Shown: positions 34,901 to 46,822 of the stretch, in pieces | How positions within the stretch are numbered: position 1 is the stretch's first letter | Layout: each line of letters begins with the position of its first letter | Source of the DNA: Crotophaga sulcirostris | Taxonomy: Eukaryota; Chordata; Aves; Cuculiformes; Crotophagidae | DNA length: 64,000 nucleotides | Direction of reading: 5' to 3' | Assembly: GCA_013397455.1 (NCBI GenBank) | Contig: VYZB01000014.1 | Coordinates: 711,556-775,555, forward strand | Notes under the pieces: generated by a model | The model's database searches: none | What the model saw: the letters and a program-made list of their open reading frames with translations, nothing else | Told to the model about the DNA's origin: nothing | Position numbers and translations under genes: made by a program

Positions 34901-37837
34901 ACGTTTGCTACTGCACTCAAATGCTAAGTGGATATAAAAAAAAAAATAAATTCCAAAGCAAAAAGGAAAAGCCTGCTTGAACATACCAACCACCTAAATT
35001 TGAAACACAGGAGTAAATGTACAACAGTTTTCAAACTGAAACTATCCATAAATTGAGTGACTGAGGCTAATCCACACACATGTCACTTCACAGCCTTGCT
35101 CCTTCCTTCAAGGAGATGGAAAAACCATGCACTGCTGGCCACCCCAAACCACAGGGTGAGAGACAGCGCTCACAGGTTCCATAGATTCAGTGTTTTCATC
35201 CTTTTCACTGTGCATCTGACTCCAATTCAACAGGATCTCTTCCAAATGCAAAAGTTACATGTCACTGCCTAGACACCAGCAAAGAGCTGAGATTTGCCAA
35301 CTCTCATTGCAAAGACACCTTTAAGGGTCAAAAAAGCACCACACTTTTTTATGAACAGAAAAAAAAAGTAACGTGAAACAACATCACAAAGCACACTGCA
35401 ATGAAATCTGAAGTGTGGGTTGCTGAAACCTTGAGACAGAAAACCAAACTGCCAAGAGACTGTTTCTAAAATGGAAGTATTGCAGACTTTCCTGTTCACC
35501 TACCTGTGGCAGAGTACACTGAAATGCAAATGGACACATCCAAGGATATTTTGGACTCCATTTGCACATACCACTGGAATGCCAAATCTAAAAACAAGGT
35601 GTCTGTCTGGCACTCCTATAGCAGCAGTACCTACTACAGGTAATGCCTGGCACAGCAGCAGATTTATGTGACCCATCTTGTTGAAAACAGTAATGACCAT
35701 GCATCTGCATAATATTAAAACCATTGCTGAACCTTGGTTTCAGCCCTTTCCCATGTTTGCACTAAAATAGACACACAGGTTGTCTGAGCCACAGAGTAAG
35801 ACTGAACCATTTTTTAATAGTTTAAACATGTCCAAGTACAGCATCAGCATGTACCAGTGTGAAATAATGAGGAACCACTGTTTGAAAACAAACCAAAACA
35901 GATCTGAAATGTAAAAGGATGAATTTTCTGCATGCAGAAGCTACGTATTTAATATTTTTCCACTGGGAGACAAAGTTGCTTCACCTCTAGTAAACTTGAT
36001 TCATTAGTGTATTAATTGACAGTTGTTTCCTGTTCTAAGTGATTGTTTTCTAGTTCTATTATGTACTGTCAGGCAACAGCACATGATTAATTACAAAAAA
36101 GCCGAGAATTAACATTGCTGACAATGGGATGTTTCAAAGGAAAGGAACCCTGCTGCTCACCCAGCAGGGATGTTTTCTTGAGCCGCCCTCACCGTGTTTC
36201 AGGCACATTTAGCTGCACTGGTCTCTCAACAGATTTTGGCTGACATTTGGTTTATATAAATGGGTTATTTTTTATTTTGTTTCTTACAAACTGACCTCTT
36301 AAATGCAGAAAGTCACATACCAGCATTGGTCAGTACACGGAAAACAGCTATCAAAGGAGATATTAGAACATGTATGGACAGCCAAAGGCTATCTATAAGC
36401 CACTTCACAGACCTTCAGCACAAAGTCCAGGTCCAACAGAAAGCTCTCTCAGCCCTGCAGTCTTCTGAGGAATCCTCTTGATCGATAGCAGGAAATTAAG
36501 ATACTTCATTTTGCTGTCAATATAATTAGTATGAACTCCACTTAAGTGAACAGATTATCTATGGTCTTACAGCTCCCCAGAAAGAATTGGAAACTTAACG
36601 TGTTGTACTACCAGAGGTACAGAGGAGGGTAGCTGGATAGAGACCCCTGACAGGCTATTCATCACCCCGCTCGGCACACATGGCAGGAGTTCAGAGTGAT
36701 TAAGAAGATACATTCTGTCTGAGGTTGAAGTTGAGATGGTTTAACTTTCCCTTTAAAATCTATTTGCAGTGGATTTCCAGGGCTTTTATATGAAGAGTTA
36801 CTTGAATTGCAGGTCAAACAGAAGTCCCTTAGTCAAAATATGAACTTGGATTCCTTCTTAACTGTTCTTACCAGTTGGCTGCCCAGTTTCCCACTATTGG
36901 GATGGACTAGAAACCCTTTTAATAAGTCAGAAAGTTTCCCTCTGCCTCTATTTCTTTTGGGTTTATCTGAAAATTAATTTCAGTAACTGTCATTCCTGAA
37001 ATTACAACAATAACTCCACAAAGTGTACCCTGTTGCTCTCTTTTAGAGCCTATGAAAACATTGGAGCCATCTACAATGGAAAAGCTTGCTACTTCTACTG
37101 TACAATTTTAAAGTACCATATTTCCAAAAGAATAGCTACTGTTGCTGTGGAAAAGTTGTGTTACTGCAGAAAAGCACAGTTCCATGAGCAAAATATTGTT
37201 CATTAATTTCAATAACATCAATAGAAAATAATTATTACCTTACGGAAAACAACTACAATCTTCAGATTGTGTAGCCAAGTTCAATAAAACACCCAAGATA
37301 GCAACGCACCAAACAGAGACCACCAAGTGTTTCTTTTAAAACATGGAACACATAAGAATAACATTTACTCCTCTGAAAGCTCTGGTGAATAGTTCTGGCA
37401 TGCCCACGGCTCACATTGTTACACAGGTTTAATATGGCCAGTCATAGGAACCAGAGGAATTTTAAGTAGCTTCCCCCCTCCCATTCCCCAAGACAGACTG
37501 AACACACTAGAAATAGATTATTTACCTTGGCCCGTCATATAACAAACAACAGATGCAGCTAACTGGACCCTTCAGCTAAAGCTGTTAAAACACATACATC
37601 AATCATCATTCGGGGGGAGCCAGGAAAACAGGAGTAATGAAAATTCGGTACTTTGGCCTTTTGCACTGAATTTTCTTTGTAAAAGTACAGCCATATGCAC
37701 AAGCAAAAATCTATTTGAAAGTCAAAATAAGTCACTTGCCAAGATCCTCAAATTCTCAAATTGTGAACGGCCATGATTTAAATGGCTTATTTTATGTCCT
37801 GGTCATTTTTTTTTTTAAAGTACTTTTACGCACAAAG
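31909..37837. other. Non-coding stretch, no recognised gene
   Basis: About 5.9 kb of mainly AT-rich DNA. It includes a GC-richer spot with about seven CpGs near 33650-33750, where frames open on both strands, an A run at 34936-34950 and a T run at 37806-37816 just before the next CR1 copy. A minus-strand pair of splice-like sites encloses only 15 nt at 35504-35518 and illustrates the background of decoys. Confidence 0.5.
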
Positions 37838-38055
37838 TAGAAAGGAAGAAATGTTTTGCTGTGACGGTGGGGAACCACTGGCACAGGTTGCCCAGAGCAG
37901 TGGTGGCTGCCCCATCCCTGAAGGTGTTCAAGGCCAGGTTGGATGGGGCTTTGAGCCCCCTGATCCAGTGGGAGGTGTCCCTGCCCATGGCAGGGGGGTG
38001 GAACTGGATGGGCTGTGAGGTCCCTTCCAACCCAAACCATTCAGTGATTCTATGA
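37838..38055 (+). mobile_element. CR1 LINE 3' fragment, plus orientation
   Basis: A 5'-truncated CR1 3' end starting near gaaaggaagaaatgttttgc and including caggttgcccagag, ggccaggttggatgggg, ctgatccagtgggaggtg and cccttccaacccaaaccatt, then the terminal cagtgattctatg. It shares the uncommon wording 'tttgagccccctgat.cagtggga' with the copy at 29826, so the two derive from the same subfamily. Frames across it are by-products. Confidence 0.95.
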
Positions 38056-39274
38056 AAGCCCAGTCTACAGCTAACAAGGACTGTAAAAACAGAAGAGCCT
38101 ATGTCTTTGTAATGCACAAACAAGGCTTATTTATTTTAGCCAGTGTTATGAGGCAAAGATAAAGGATTTTGCTGGCTGCATTTTTCATTAACATAAATAT
38201 ATCATTAAATATTATTTACTAAACTAGTAAGAACAAATGACACATAATAAGTGGTACATGCATAGTCCTGTACTCATGTCTATAACCCTCACTCAAATTT
38301 TTACTGAAATGACAACATCATACAACAGCATCCCTGGGACCAGTTTCATAACTACATGCAGAATTTTAAAAGGTGAATGAATCACTTGTAAAAACTTTCC
38401 TTCTATCACAACATACTTCTTTTTCTGACAGGATTTTCTCAACTAAGTAATGATTTACTGCCACAAAGCACTAAATACTCAGTCGAAAAAAAATTGTATT
38501 CACGTTTGAGAAGAACACTGTCTGTCTTATCAGAAATATTACTCTAAAAAGTTATATTATTAATATTCTGAAAAATATTCTACTTATAACCCCTCCTAAT
38601 CCATTCCTCTATACGCTTTTTATAATTCAAAGATTATCCTTCTTTGGGGATAATTCTCTACAATCTCATCACACTTCCATACAGCATCTCATTGCTGACC
38701 TACTTCAGGTCAGATGCTAAGTCAAATAAGTTAATTGAGCACCTTTCTTCTATATAATATATATAATATATATAATACATAACTTTTGCTATCTTCCCCT
38801 CCAACAGTTGTGATCTTTAGTTACATTTCTTCATGTCTTCATGCCCAACTTCGCTCTGTAGAAATCTCCAAAACTGAGAGGAGATGAAGAGAGTGAGTGA
38901 GCTCTTCTGCTAAGGGAAAGAAGGAGACTTGTGAGTTGAGATAAATTGAATTCAAGGTATCTTTGTGACATATTCCAGAAGTAACGGATAAAGGATGACT
39001 GTCCCATTAATTTTCAGAAGGAACTTGTTCAGTGTAAGAAACCTCAACAGAGGACCCTGCATACTTGACAATAACCCAGAAACATAGGTCACACTGGTTA
39101 CACAGCACACAAAATTACTATTTTCAAAAATTACTTGAAGAGACATGCACTAAAACTAAGTTTTAAAAACAGTAAGCATTTGAAAAGGAAAATTTCCATG
39201 TATATACTCTGTTTGGCTTGAATCTTTTATGCCTAATGTTTAGGCACACAATGAAAGGTTATGTAATCCCTTTC
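38056..39274. other. Non-coding interval with AT microsatellite
   Basis: AT-rich DNA between two CR1 fragments. It contains the simple repeat at 38751-38780. No gene is recognised. Confidence 0.5.
38751..38780. repeat. AT-rich short tandem repeat
   Basis: About three copies of a nine-base AT unit (tatataata phase), ending in tataatacat. It is short, probably polymorphic, and potentially unstable in DNA melting. No function is implied. Confidence 0.8.
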
Positions 39275-39436
39275 CAGAATCACAGAATCGTTTAGGTTGG
39301 AAAAGACCTTTAAGATCACCAAGTCCAATCCTTAAGCTCACATTGCCAAGACCACCACTAAACCATGTCCCTAAGCAGCACACCTACAGCATTTTTATAT
39401 CCCTCCAGGGATGGTGATTCCAGCACTTTCCCACAC
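39275..39436 (-). mobile_element. CR1 LINE 3' fragment, minus orientation
   Basis: The plus strand reads cagaatcacagaatcgttta, ggttggaaaagaccttta, agatcaccaagtccaatcc, accactaaaccatgtcccta and ctccagggatggtgattcca, the complement of a common avian CR1 3' region. It is truncated in the 3' untranslated part, so no protein-coding portion is present. It is more diverged than the 37838 copy. Confidence 0.92.
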
Positions 39437-41920
39437 TTCACTGCATTTTATAACTATAATTATTTCATATTTTTGGGTGTAAGCAATTTAAACATAACTT
39501 GCAACTAGAATTTGAAGAAATCTTGGCTTTTTGTAAAAAATAACTTGGAGAAGGGAAGCAGCAGATGTATTAAAAGATCAAATCATCATATCATATAACT
39601 GACAGAACTTTTCATAATTCCATTTCTCAAATCAGCTACAAACTTCACTTTGTGCTTTCTCGGGAACCGTCAAGGACCAGACAGCGAAACCATAGAGGAC
39701 AAAGTATTGAATAAATGGAATGAAACAAAACAGTGCATTGTGCGTGACGCAGAATCACTCCTTATCTTTACAGCTGACATTCAGCGCTGGCAGAGAGTGA
39801 GTATCTTGAACAGAAATGAACCAAACAAAACATTGCTGAATTCCTCTGAGCTTTAAACCCAGCTTTGGAAACAAACCCAGTAGGTCAAGCCTCCTCTTGG
39901 GGCATTTTGCAGCCTCTGTTTTCAAAGACTTGCATAGGTTGAGGTATGGACTGCAGGAGCTGAGAGGAATGAAATAGTCAGTTGGAAGCCCATGAGACAC
40001 ATAGAACAGGAGTTCAACCTCATGTATCAGAGCACATGTGCCTTTCTATATGCATTCAATTTGAGTTGCATTCAAATCAATGTACATAAGATACACACAC
40101 AGAACCCAGGAAATGGCTACATAATCCATAGCATAATTTTGGTGCTGTTATAAGTTTGATCAGTTTTCACAATATCACAGGGGGTCCCCCTTCACTTTTT
40201 TTCTTAAAACGAAACAAAGAACAAATTTTCCCATCCCTTTGGAATCATGCTTAAAAACATTACATTTTCCACAGAGGATTTTTGTTATGCCAAGACTCTA
40301 AAAAACAAGTATGTCAGAAGAAAACAGGCAGTGCCGCTCAAGCGCTTCATTTGAAGGACAAGAAGCTCCCCCCATCAGTAGAACAAGTGCATCTGGAAAT
40401 CCCTTAATATACAAATGTCAGCGTCTGAATAGAGATTCACAGATTTACTGGAACTTGCAGATAACTGCATGGTCACTAAATTGCCACGAGAAACTACAGT
40501 GCATTTGACCCCACTCAAGCGACTCCTTGGGGAGCCCACGCAGTGTACTAAATCAGCAGAAAACCAGTCAAGCCAAGAAAGCTGAAGTTTGACCTATCCA
40601 GTTTCAGGGTAGTTGCATCTGGCTGCAACAGCTTGAAGCTCAGCACAGGGAACTAAGTGAAGATTTGTTTGCTTAGACCACAGTGAGCTCCATGTTACCA
40701 CAGCTACTTGGATAAACAGCCAGCCCAGGCCTGCAGGACAGGCAGCCAAAGCTGTATCAGGTGTGGCTGCCCAATGCCTCGTGCTGGTGACACGCGTAAG
40801 GTGCACTCTTAGAACACTTCCAGTGTGCTGACTGCATTTACAGCAACAATTCGCCCATGCAACTTGCAGCACTGCATTTCACTGATTATGCATTCCCCAT
40901 CACTTCTCCCTGTCGTGCAGGTAGGTCAAGTCCAGCATCCACCCAGATATTTGCAACAAGACATCACTCTCTATTCAGTGTGACACCCAGCCTGTTGGAA
41001 TACCTGGACGTTGTAGTCTTGCTCAGAGCAGAGCACTTCCAGAATGTCACCACCTGCATCATACTTTATTCTGCTTGGATCATAGGAACAAGAGAAGGAC
41101 AAGACCAAGCCTTGTTTATCATCTGGCATTGCCCTCAGAAAAAATCAAAAGGTCTAAATAGTAACTAGCCTCTATCAGTTCCCAGCAGCTTCTCAGCACC
41201 AGTTGTTAAAAGAAACACTTTCTAAGACCATATCTTTAAAGCTATATGAAGTGTTGAAGGAACAAAACTAATCCTTACAACATTAAAAATATATCTTAAG
41301 ATATACCCGCTCTAACACCATAATTTTCCTCTATTTCTATTTCAACCGTTAATGACTACTTAGATCTTTATAGAGCACCTCACATCCCTCCATCGATGTA
41401 GATGCTTGTCTCTTTAAGGCAGGGAGTCTGATATTTAACTGCCCAGTAAGTCCCAGGAGCAGTCCGTGCCCACAGAAATATCAGGACATATACATGAGCC
41501 ACATGAGGGACACTGGGCCCAAACAGCGAGGTGTCTTCCCCAAAAATTTATTACCATTGCCTAAATCTGTGCAACCAAGTTACACAGAGCAGAGAACTTA
41601 AGGAATAAATCTGTCTCTAGCTTAGCCTACATTTTTCCTAAGTTGAGAAACATTCAGCAGTGCTCAGAGACACATTCGCCATCTGCAGACCGGGGCTCCA
41701 GATGGGCACAGAGAGGCTGTGGCCCGGGACCGCCTGCTTTGCAACTGCCCCTGCCTGAGAGGAGGAGCAGAAGGAAGCCTCTGTGCTATTTTCTGAGCAA
41801 AGTCTCAAACGATAAGTACAGGACTCCTTCATTTCAGTCTTCTCCTGTGTTCCCCTCCCATGAAGCCCGGCATCTTGGCTATAAGCAAAGCAACAACGTG
41901 ACTCCTTTACCACCCGCATT
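39437..41920. other. Non-coding interval
   Basis: About 2.5 kb between CR1 fragments. A pyrimidine tract ending gtgcag at 40920 resembles an acceptor, and the frame through it (40857-41168) has no known domain or matching donor. A 16-bp AT palindrome lies at 41290-41305. GC rises slightly near 41690-41770. Confidence 0.45.
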
Positions 41921-42072
41921 TTCACAGTTTCACAGTATAACCAGGTTGGAAGAGACCTCCAAGATCATCAAGTCCAACCTATAAGCCAACACTAACACCA
42001 CCTCATCACCTAAACCATGGCACTCAGTGCCTCATCCAGTCTTCCCTTAAACACTTCAAGGGTCGGCGACCT
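41921..42072 (-). mobile_element. CR1 LINE 3' fragment, minus orientation
   Basis: The plus strand reads ttcacagtttcacagtataa, ccaggttggaagagacctcc, aagatcatcaagtccaacct, acctaaaccatggcactcag and cttaaacacttcaagggtcg. This is the complement of an older CR1 subfamily 3' end, with substituted octamers at its terminus. The match ends near ggcgac at 42072. Confidence 0.9.
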
Positions 42073-42503
42073 TTGATTGATTTTGGGATCACACACATTC
42101 TGGAGTCAGTATCATTTGGAATCTTCTGCATCTTGCTTATAGCACCACAGAGGTTGCCTTCCAGCAGGAGCCTGGGCTCATGTGGGCTCAGCTGTAAGGA
42201 ACTTTTCCCTGAAAAAGCCCTGTCCCTTCCATATTGCTGTGTGACCTTTCACACTTACAGAGGCACCTACAACATGACTACACCTGCAAGAGACTGTTAA
42301 TCATGTAAGCGAGACACTTTTCCTATTACGTGATCCAAACGCAGAACTCTTATCCCTTAGGACTACAGACTTGTGATGTTTGTGCTTTAGATAGGGGAGA
42401 GCATTTACGAGATTTTAAAAAAAAAATATCCACCAAAATCCAAAAAACAAAAATATATGTGGTTTACTCCACAGTTTCAGCCAGTCCTGCATCTGACCTG
42501 CAG

Positions 42504-42860
42504 TGTGGTCTTCAACACGTCATCTGCAGTCTTTGGGTTAAACAACACAAAGATCTCGATATTGAAGAGCTTCAAAGTGTACAGAGATAAAACTACACAG
42601 GAAGAATTGATAATATATAAAAATAATATAAAAATTACCACCCATAAAAGCAGTTCCATGTTATTCTACCAGAAGCCAGGAATCATCCTTGACAATGCCT
42701 CAGTGCCGGGAGACTGCAAGCACGCACAGACTATGCACCAAATTATACGCCTCGTCAGACTAAGTACAAATAAATCAGAGCATCCACCAGCTTCAAACCC
42801 ACACCAAATTAATGTTTTCTATAGCAACACAACTGCACTACTACATCAACAAAAGTTTAG
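42504..42860 (+). other. Open segment with modest splice borders
   Basis: The acceptor-like cagtcctgcatctgacctgcag ends at 42503 and a weak donor, TTTAG|gtaaaa, begins at 42861. The 357 nt between them is open in one frame (part of a 135-codon frame starting at 42457). The product has no recognisable domain. Both sites are below consensus and the frame length is within chance, so an exon is unlikely. Confidence 0.12.
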
Positions 42861-43088
42861 GTAAAATGTGCTTTAGGGAAATATTTTGTTGACTGCTCAT
42901 TAAGAACAAAAGGTTGGTTTAGATTAATTTTCTTGATACTAAATAGTAGAGTAAACTTTAGCTTAAAGTTGTTTAGCAAATTTGTGCTTTGACTGTTTCA
43001 CTGCACATTTTCTCAGGATACATGAGGACAACAAAACACGCATAGTAAAATCTGATAATACAATTTTCCCTCTTTTGACTGTGCTTAT

Positions 43089-43148
43089 TAAAAAACTGAA
43101 CCAACCAAAAAAAAACCCAAAAAATAAAAAACAAAAACCCAAGAAAAC
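43089..43148 (+). repeat. A/C low-complexity tract
   Basis: A runs interspersed with CC and CCC (ccaaccaaaaaaaaacccaa and following). Frames on both strands here, including the Phe-rich minus one, reflect this composition only. Confidence 0.75.
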
Positions 43149-44239
43149 TCCAAACTACCCCAAACAGGCAGCTTCTGGAAATGTGACAAGACAGTCGAGT
43201 TACACATAAGAATAAAAACCTCCCCAACACGTCCCCAGATGAACAGTATTATATCAAAACACATTTTCCTGAGATGTTGTGACGCCAAAGATCTGGGAGA
43301 AAATAAGGTTAAGCAAACAACTGAGAGTCATCAGCATAACCCAACACAGGTTGACAAAGCCCTGGGACAGTAGGGCACGCTAAATTACCTCTTGAGAGAT
43401 CTTCAGGCCTATTTTTCTATGACTCTAACTTGTGTTCAAGTGTGGTTTTCCCCACAAAAGGCAAACCTTCACAGCCCAAGAGAAAGGTGGTGCTTAGTTT
43501 CAAGATATGAAAGTGAGCCTCTGGGTGGGCAAAAGTGGGAAAGCTTAAGAACTTCAAACGCTGCCAAGAGGACAGTCGTACTTCCAACACTGTTTTGAAT
43601 ATGTTTCACATTGCTGCAAAACTCTCAGATACAGAAATAATTTGTGAAAAAGCAGCTCGGTTCATCCCATGCATGAGACCCTGGGTGTCACAGGGTGAGT
43701 TTTATGTAAAGTTTTGTCTGCCAAAAGAATGCAGCTGAGCAAAAAAGCACTTTTTTTTTCAAGTAGTCTCATTTCTACTTCTCGGTGCATCAGTACTTCC
43801 AGTTATAAGTAAACCACGTGCACACAAAGGATTTCACCTCATATTGTTTCATGAGAGCCTCCACATCGCAGCAGCTGGCGCATAATACCCAGCAGCACGT
43901 CCTGCCAGCAGCCTCTTCTCCCCTTCTATTAATATCTAAGGAATAAAGTTCGGCAGAATAATTTTGAAAGTTTCTCTGAGTGGAGAAGCAAGGAAGGAGG
44001 TATGAGAGGAATTCTCTAAGAGGTAAGAGGGTATACAGGTGGCCTTTGTGCCTCTGCCTTTAAGGTGTCTGTCAAAGCTTCCTATGGACCAAAGGAGATT
44101 TTTCTCTCTGCGCAGCCCTGAGTGAGGCACCCAGAGCAGCAACCCCAGCTTCAACAGCAACGCCAGGGCTGCAGTCTTCAGGCTAGCAACAGTTTAAGAC
44201 ACTATTCCTGTATGACTTCTAGAGCCACAGACTTGTATA

Positions 44240-44560
44240 AATCAGACATGACATGAAAAATCTGAATTATGTGTCGCATGGTGCAGCAGAGGGTAATATA
44301 TAGATCTTTATTATGCAATAAAACAATTGTGTGCTGGGGAGATATTTATGGTATAATCCTGCATGTCCTCATAGTACTCCTCGGAAACATATAATTTAAT
44401 ACACACTGTACATTTTGTCTGTGTGTGTTTACATTTAAAGTAATGCAAATTTTGTTCTTTAAAATCCCAGTAATATATCTGGCTAGCTTATTGCACGGCA
44501 TACTGGTAAACACCACCAGAAGCCATATACTCTTGAAAAAGGCCACTTACTGCTAGTGAC
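44240..44560. promoter_or_regulatory. Conserved-element-like block (tentative)
   Basis: The sequence is even in texture, with words such as gatctttattatgcaataaa and gtaatgcaaattttg (octamer-like ATGCAAAT) and little homopolymer decay. This is suggestive of a conserved non-coding element, but there is no direct evidence in a single genome. Confidence 0.15.
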
Positions 44561-46119
44561 TCATTGTGCATATTTCTTTAATATTTTTCATTTTAAGTCA
44601 GAGCAAGCTTCCCAAATGTTTAATGAGTAGGCTTTAAGGCTTTAATTTTCAGCCAATCCTAACTTTATTACAAAAGTTTATCAAGTTATAAACACACTAC
44701 TTGACTACACTGCCATGTTTTTATAAAGTAGTTTATAAAAGGTGACATCTGGCAAAGAGGTAGATCTATAAAAATCATGCTGGTGGATGTAGTGTCATTT
44801 TTTCTGCCATCCTCCCAGAAAGAGTAATATTATTTTGACACACACATTCATCCCCACTGTCAAGCTTCTATTTTTATAGTTAGCTTACTGCACATATCCT
44901 TAAGCTATACAAAACCTTTGGGCTAATGTAAAGAATGACATTTCTGCATATTTATTGTAACACTTATTTTAAGGGTTGACTTTGCCTGATAGGATTTTTC
45001 CAAGTACAACATTATTTTCACAACAATACACTTTGTTCAGAAACAATAAATAAAGATGCACAATAAGCCAAGAAAGGCCAAACATGCACGGACAGGTTTA
45101 CAGCAGCTCAGCTTGCAAGCCCTACATTTGTCCTTCTTTAATATTTTATCAGGTGTGTGAACTGTACATTGGAGTTCAGTACAAACTTCAGTGTACGAAA
45201 AATAATGAAATCTCTCTAGGACATTATAGACTCCAGCCGAGTACTATTTTAATACTGTGGAGTTTTTAGCTCTGACATGTTGGGAGATATTTTCCTTCAA
45301 AGAGTTTTTTCTATGTTGTGACGGCTCAAGCACAGCCAGCATATAAGTAGGTAAAAAACCACTGAAGTCAGAAGACTGACAACGCACTTTTTGTGATTTA
45401 ATTACAGCAAATAACTGATTAATCTCTATGTTTGAGGTTAGTTGCTAAAGTGGATGATATAAATCCCAACATACCACAGAAAGGTTGTTTCATTTGATTG
45501 TGCATAACGACTTGCTCTTTCTAGTCTTCCTCCAAAACAACAGATACTTTCTTTCTCATATGTGCACTTCATCAGCATGCACACCTGCTGAAAATTAGAA
45601 CTCTAAAATATTTAGCTTTAAAGCACATTCACTATTCATGAAAAGACTTTTTAATGCCCTTTCCCAGTATTTAAATAAGCAACAGAACTGTGTATTCATA
45701 CCATCAAGCCCAGAAATTAGAATTATTTAACTGCTCTTGAATATGACATTGATGCAGACAAAACCAAAATTAGGAGTAGGAGTTTATTAACAGCAGCATT
45801 ATTCTGCCATCAAAAGAGTTCAATACTAGAACACTCCTGAGCAGGGATCATTATTGGCAGTTCATTAAATGATAATCTGGGTTATAAGCAGAATTGTGAT
45901 CCTTAAACAGACCACTACCTTTGAAGCAAATGAAAAATATTTGACACTGTATTTTTTAATGCTCAATTGAAACCAAAGAATCTCCCAGATCAGCTAAGAA
46001 ACCAGCATCACCCACCGGAGTGTTCCACTATAATTATGCTACAGCTCCAGACTTGTCTTGGGTCAGAAATAAGAATTCCATACAGGTTTTATTATTATTC
46101 TTTCCTTTACCCTTTTGCA

Positions 46120-46340
46120 AATGCTATTTTCAGATGCAATTAGCCATAACATCCCACTTTCTAAGATCCCAATTCCACAGCTGCACATGAATAATCAGAT
46201 CTTCGCATCTGCATGATGCCCCTCGAAGCTTCAATTACAGAATCTGGGACTATTTTGCTCGCTAATTAAAGTAACTTCAATTTGACCAATATAAGAGAGG
46301 GTCAAGTGCGCTAAGCCTGGAATTTCATAGGATTACTACC
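46120..46340. promoter_or_regulatory. Conserved-element-like block (tentative)
   Basis: Contains homeodomain-like ctaattaaag, an NKX2-like tcaagtg, repeated ATGCA-like words and four isolated CpGs in otherwise AT-rich DNA. Texture and motif density suggest a possible enhancer. It lies about 230 bases upstream of the best exon candidate. No experimental or comparative support is available here. Confidence 0.15.
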
Positions 46341-46572
46341 CCTGTGGCATAAGTAATGGCAAGAGACAGTAAAATAATAGGAATCCACCAAGAGGGTGGA
46401 AGCAAAAAGACTCTACCATTAATCCATCCTCACATCTTCTGTAACGTCTTTCCAACTTTATATACAATCAGTGGTTAAAGAACAGGTCTTCAGAAACAAC
46501 CATAATATATGCATTATTTGTATTGAGATATATGTATCTATTTACATGCTGCTGTCTTTTCCCATTTGCCAG

Positions 46573-46822
46573 TCTACCTTCACAAGGTACAGTCACAGCC
46601 AGTTACTGTCTGCAAGCTCCCTTTGATCACTGCATTATCCAGAAATTGTTACTCTAATATGGGATTTACTGTCTACATTGCCTGTGCACTTATTGGGCAC
46701 TTGGAACTACCCACCACCTGCAGTTACTCCAGTATGAACAACGGAGTCATCTCCTTTAAGCAAAACATCTTGGGCAATGCTTCTATCCTTCAGTATTATC
46801 AAATGCGTATTTTGTTTGGACG
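46573..46822 (+). other. Best exon candidate, 250 nt, open in one frame
   Basis: The acceptor is very good: gctgctgtcttttcccatttgccag, an almost unbroken pyrimidine tract after a TTTACAT-type stretch, with AG at 46571-46572. The donor is ACG|gtgagt at 46823. The 250 nt between them is open in the frame entered with two carried-over bases and ending with two left over, about 82 codons, with the stop (TGA) falling inside the donor. The product, beginning YLHKVQSQPVTVCKLPL, has five cysteines and a short hydrophobic patch (GFTVYIACALIG) but matches no family I know. It could be a coding exon, a long non-coding RNA exon or a decoy. No neighbouring coding exon is visible. Confidence 0.3.

Larger units (their letters stand above)
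42073..46572. other. Non-coding stretch, no recognised gene
   Basis: About 4.5 kb. It contains a 119-codon open segment with weak splice borders (42504-42860, listed separately), an A/C-rich tract at 43089-43148, and even-textured blocks at 44240-44560 and 46120-46340 that read like conserved elements. No transposon or RNA gene is recognised. Confidence 0.45.

Noticed and set aside
35504..35518. 15-nt minus-strand segment between splice-like sites
   Set aside because: Too short to judge. It mainly shows that splice-like pairs occur by chance here.
37815..38123. Several frames on both strands
   Set aside because: They lie over a CR1 3' fragment, and their peptides resemble those over the 29826 copy because the DNA is the same repeat.
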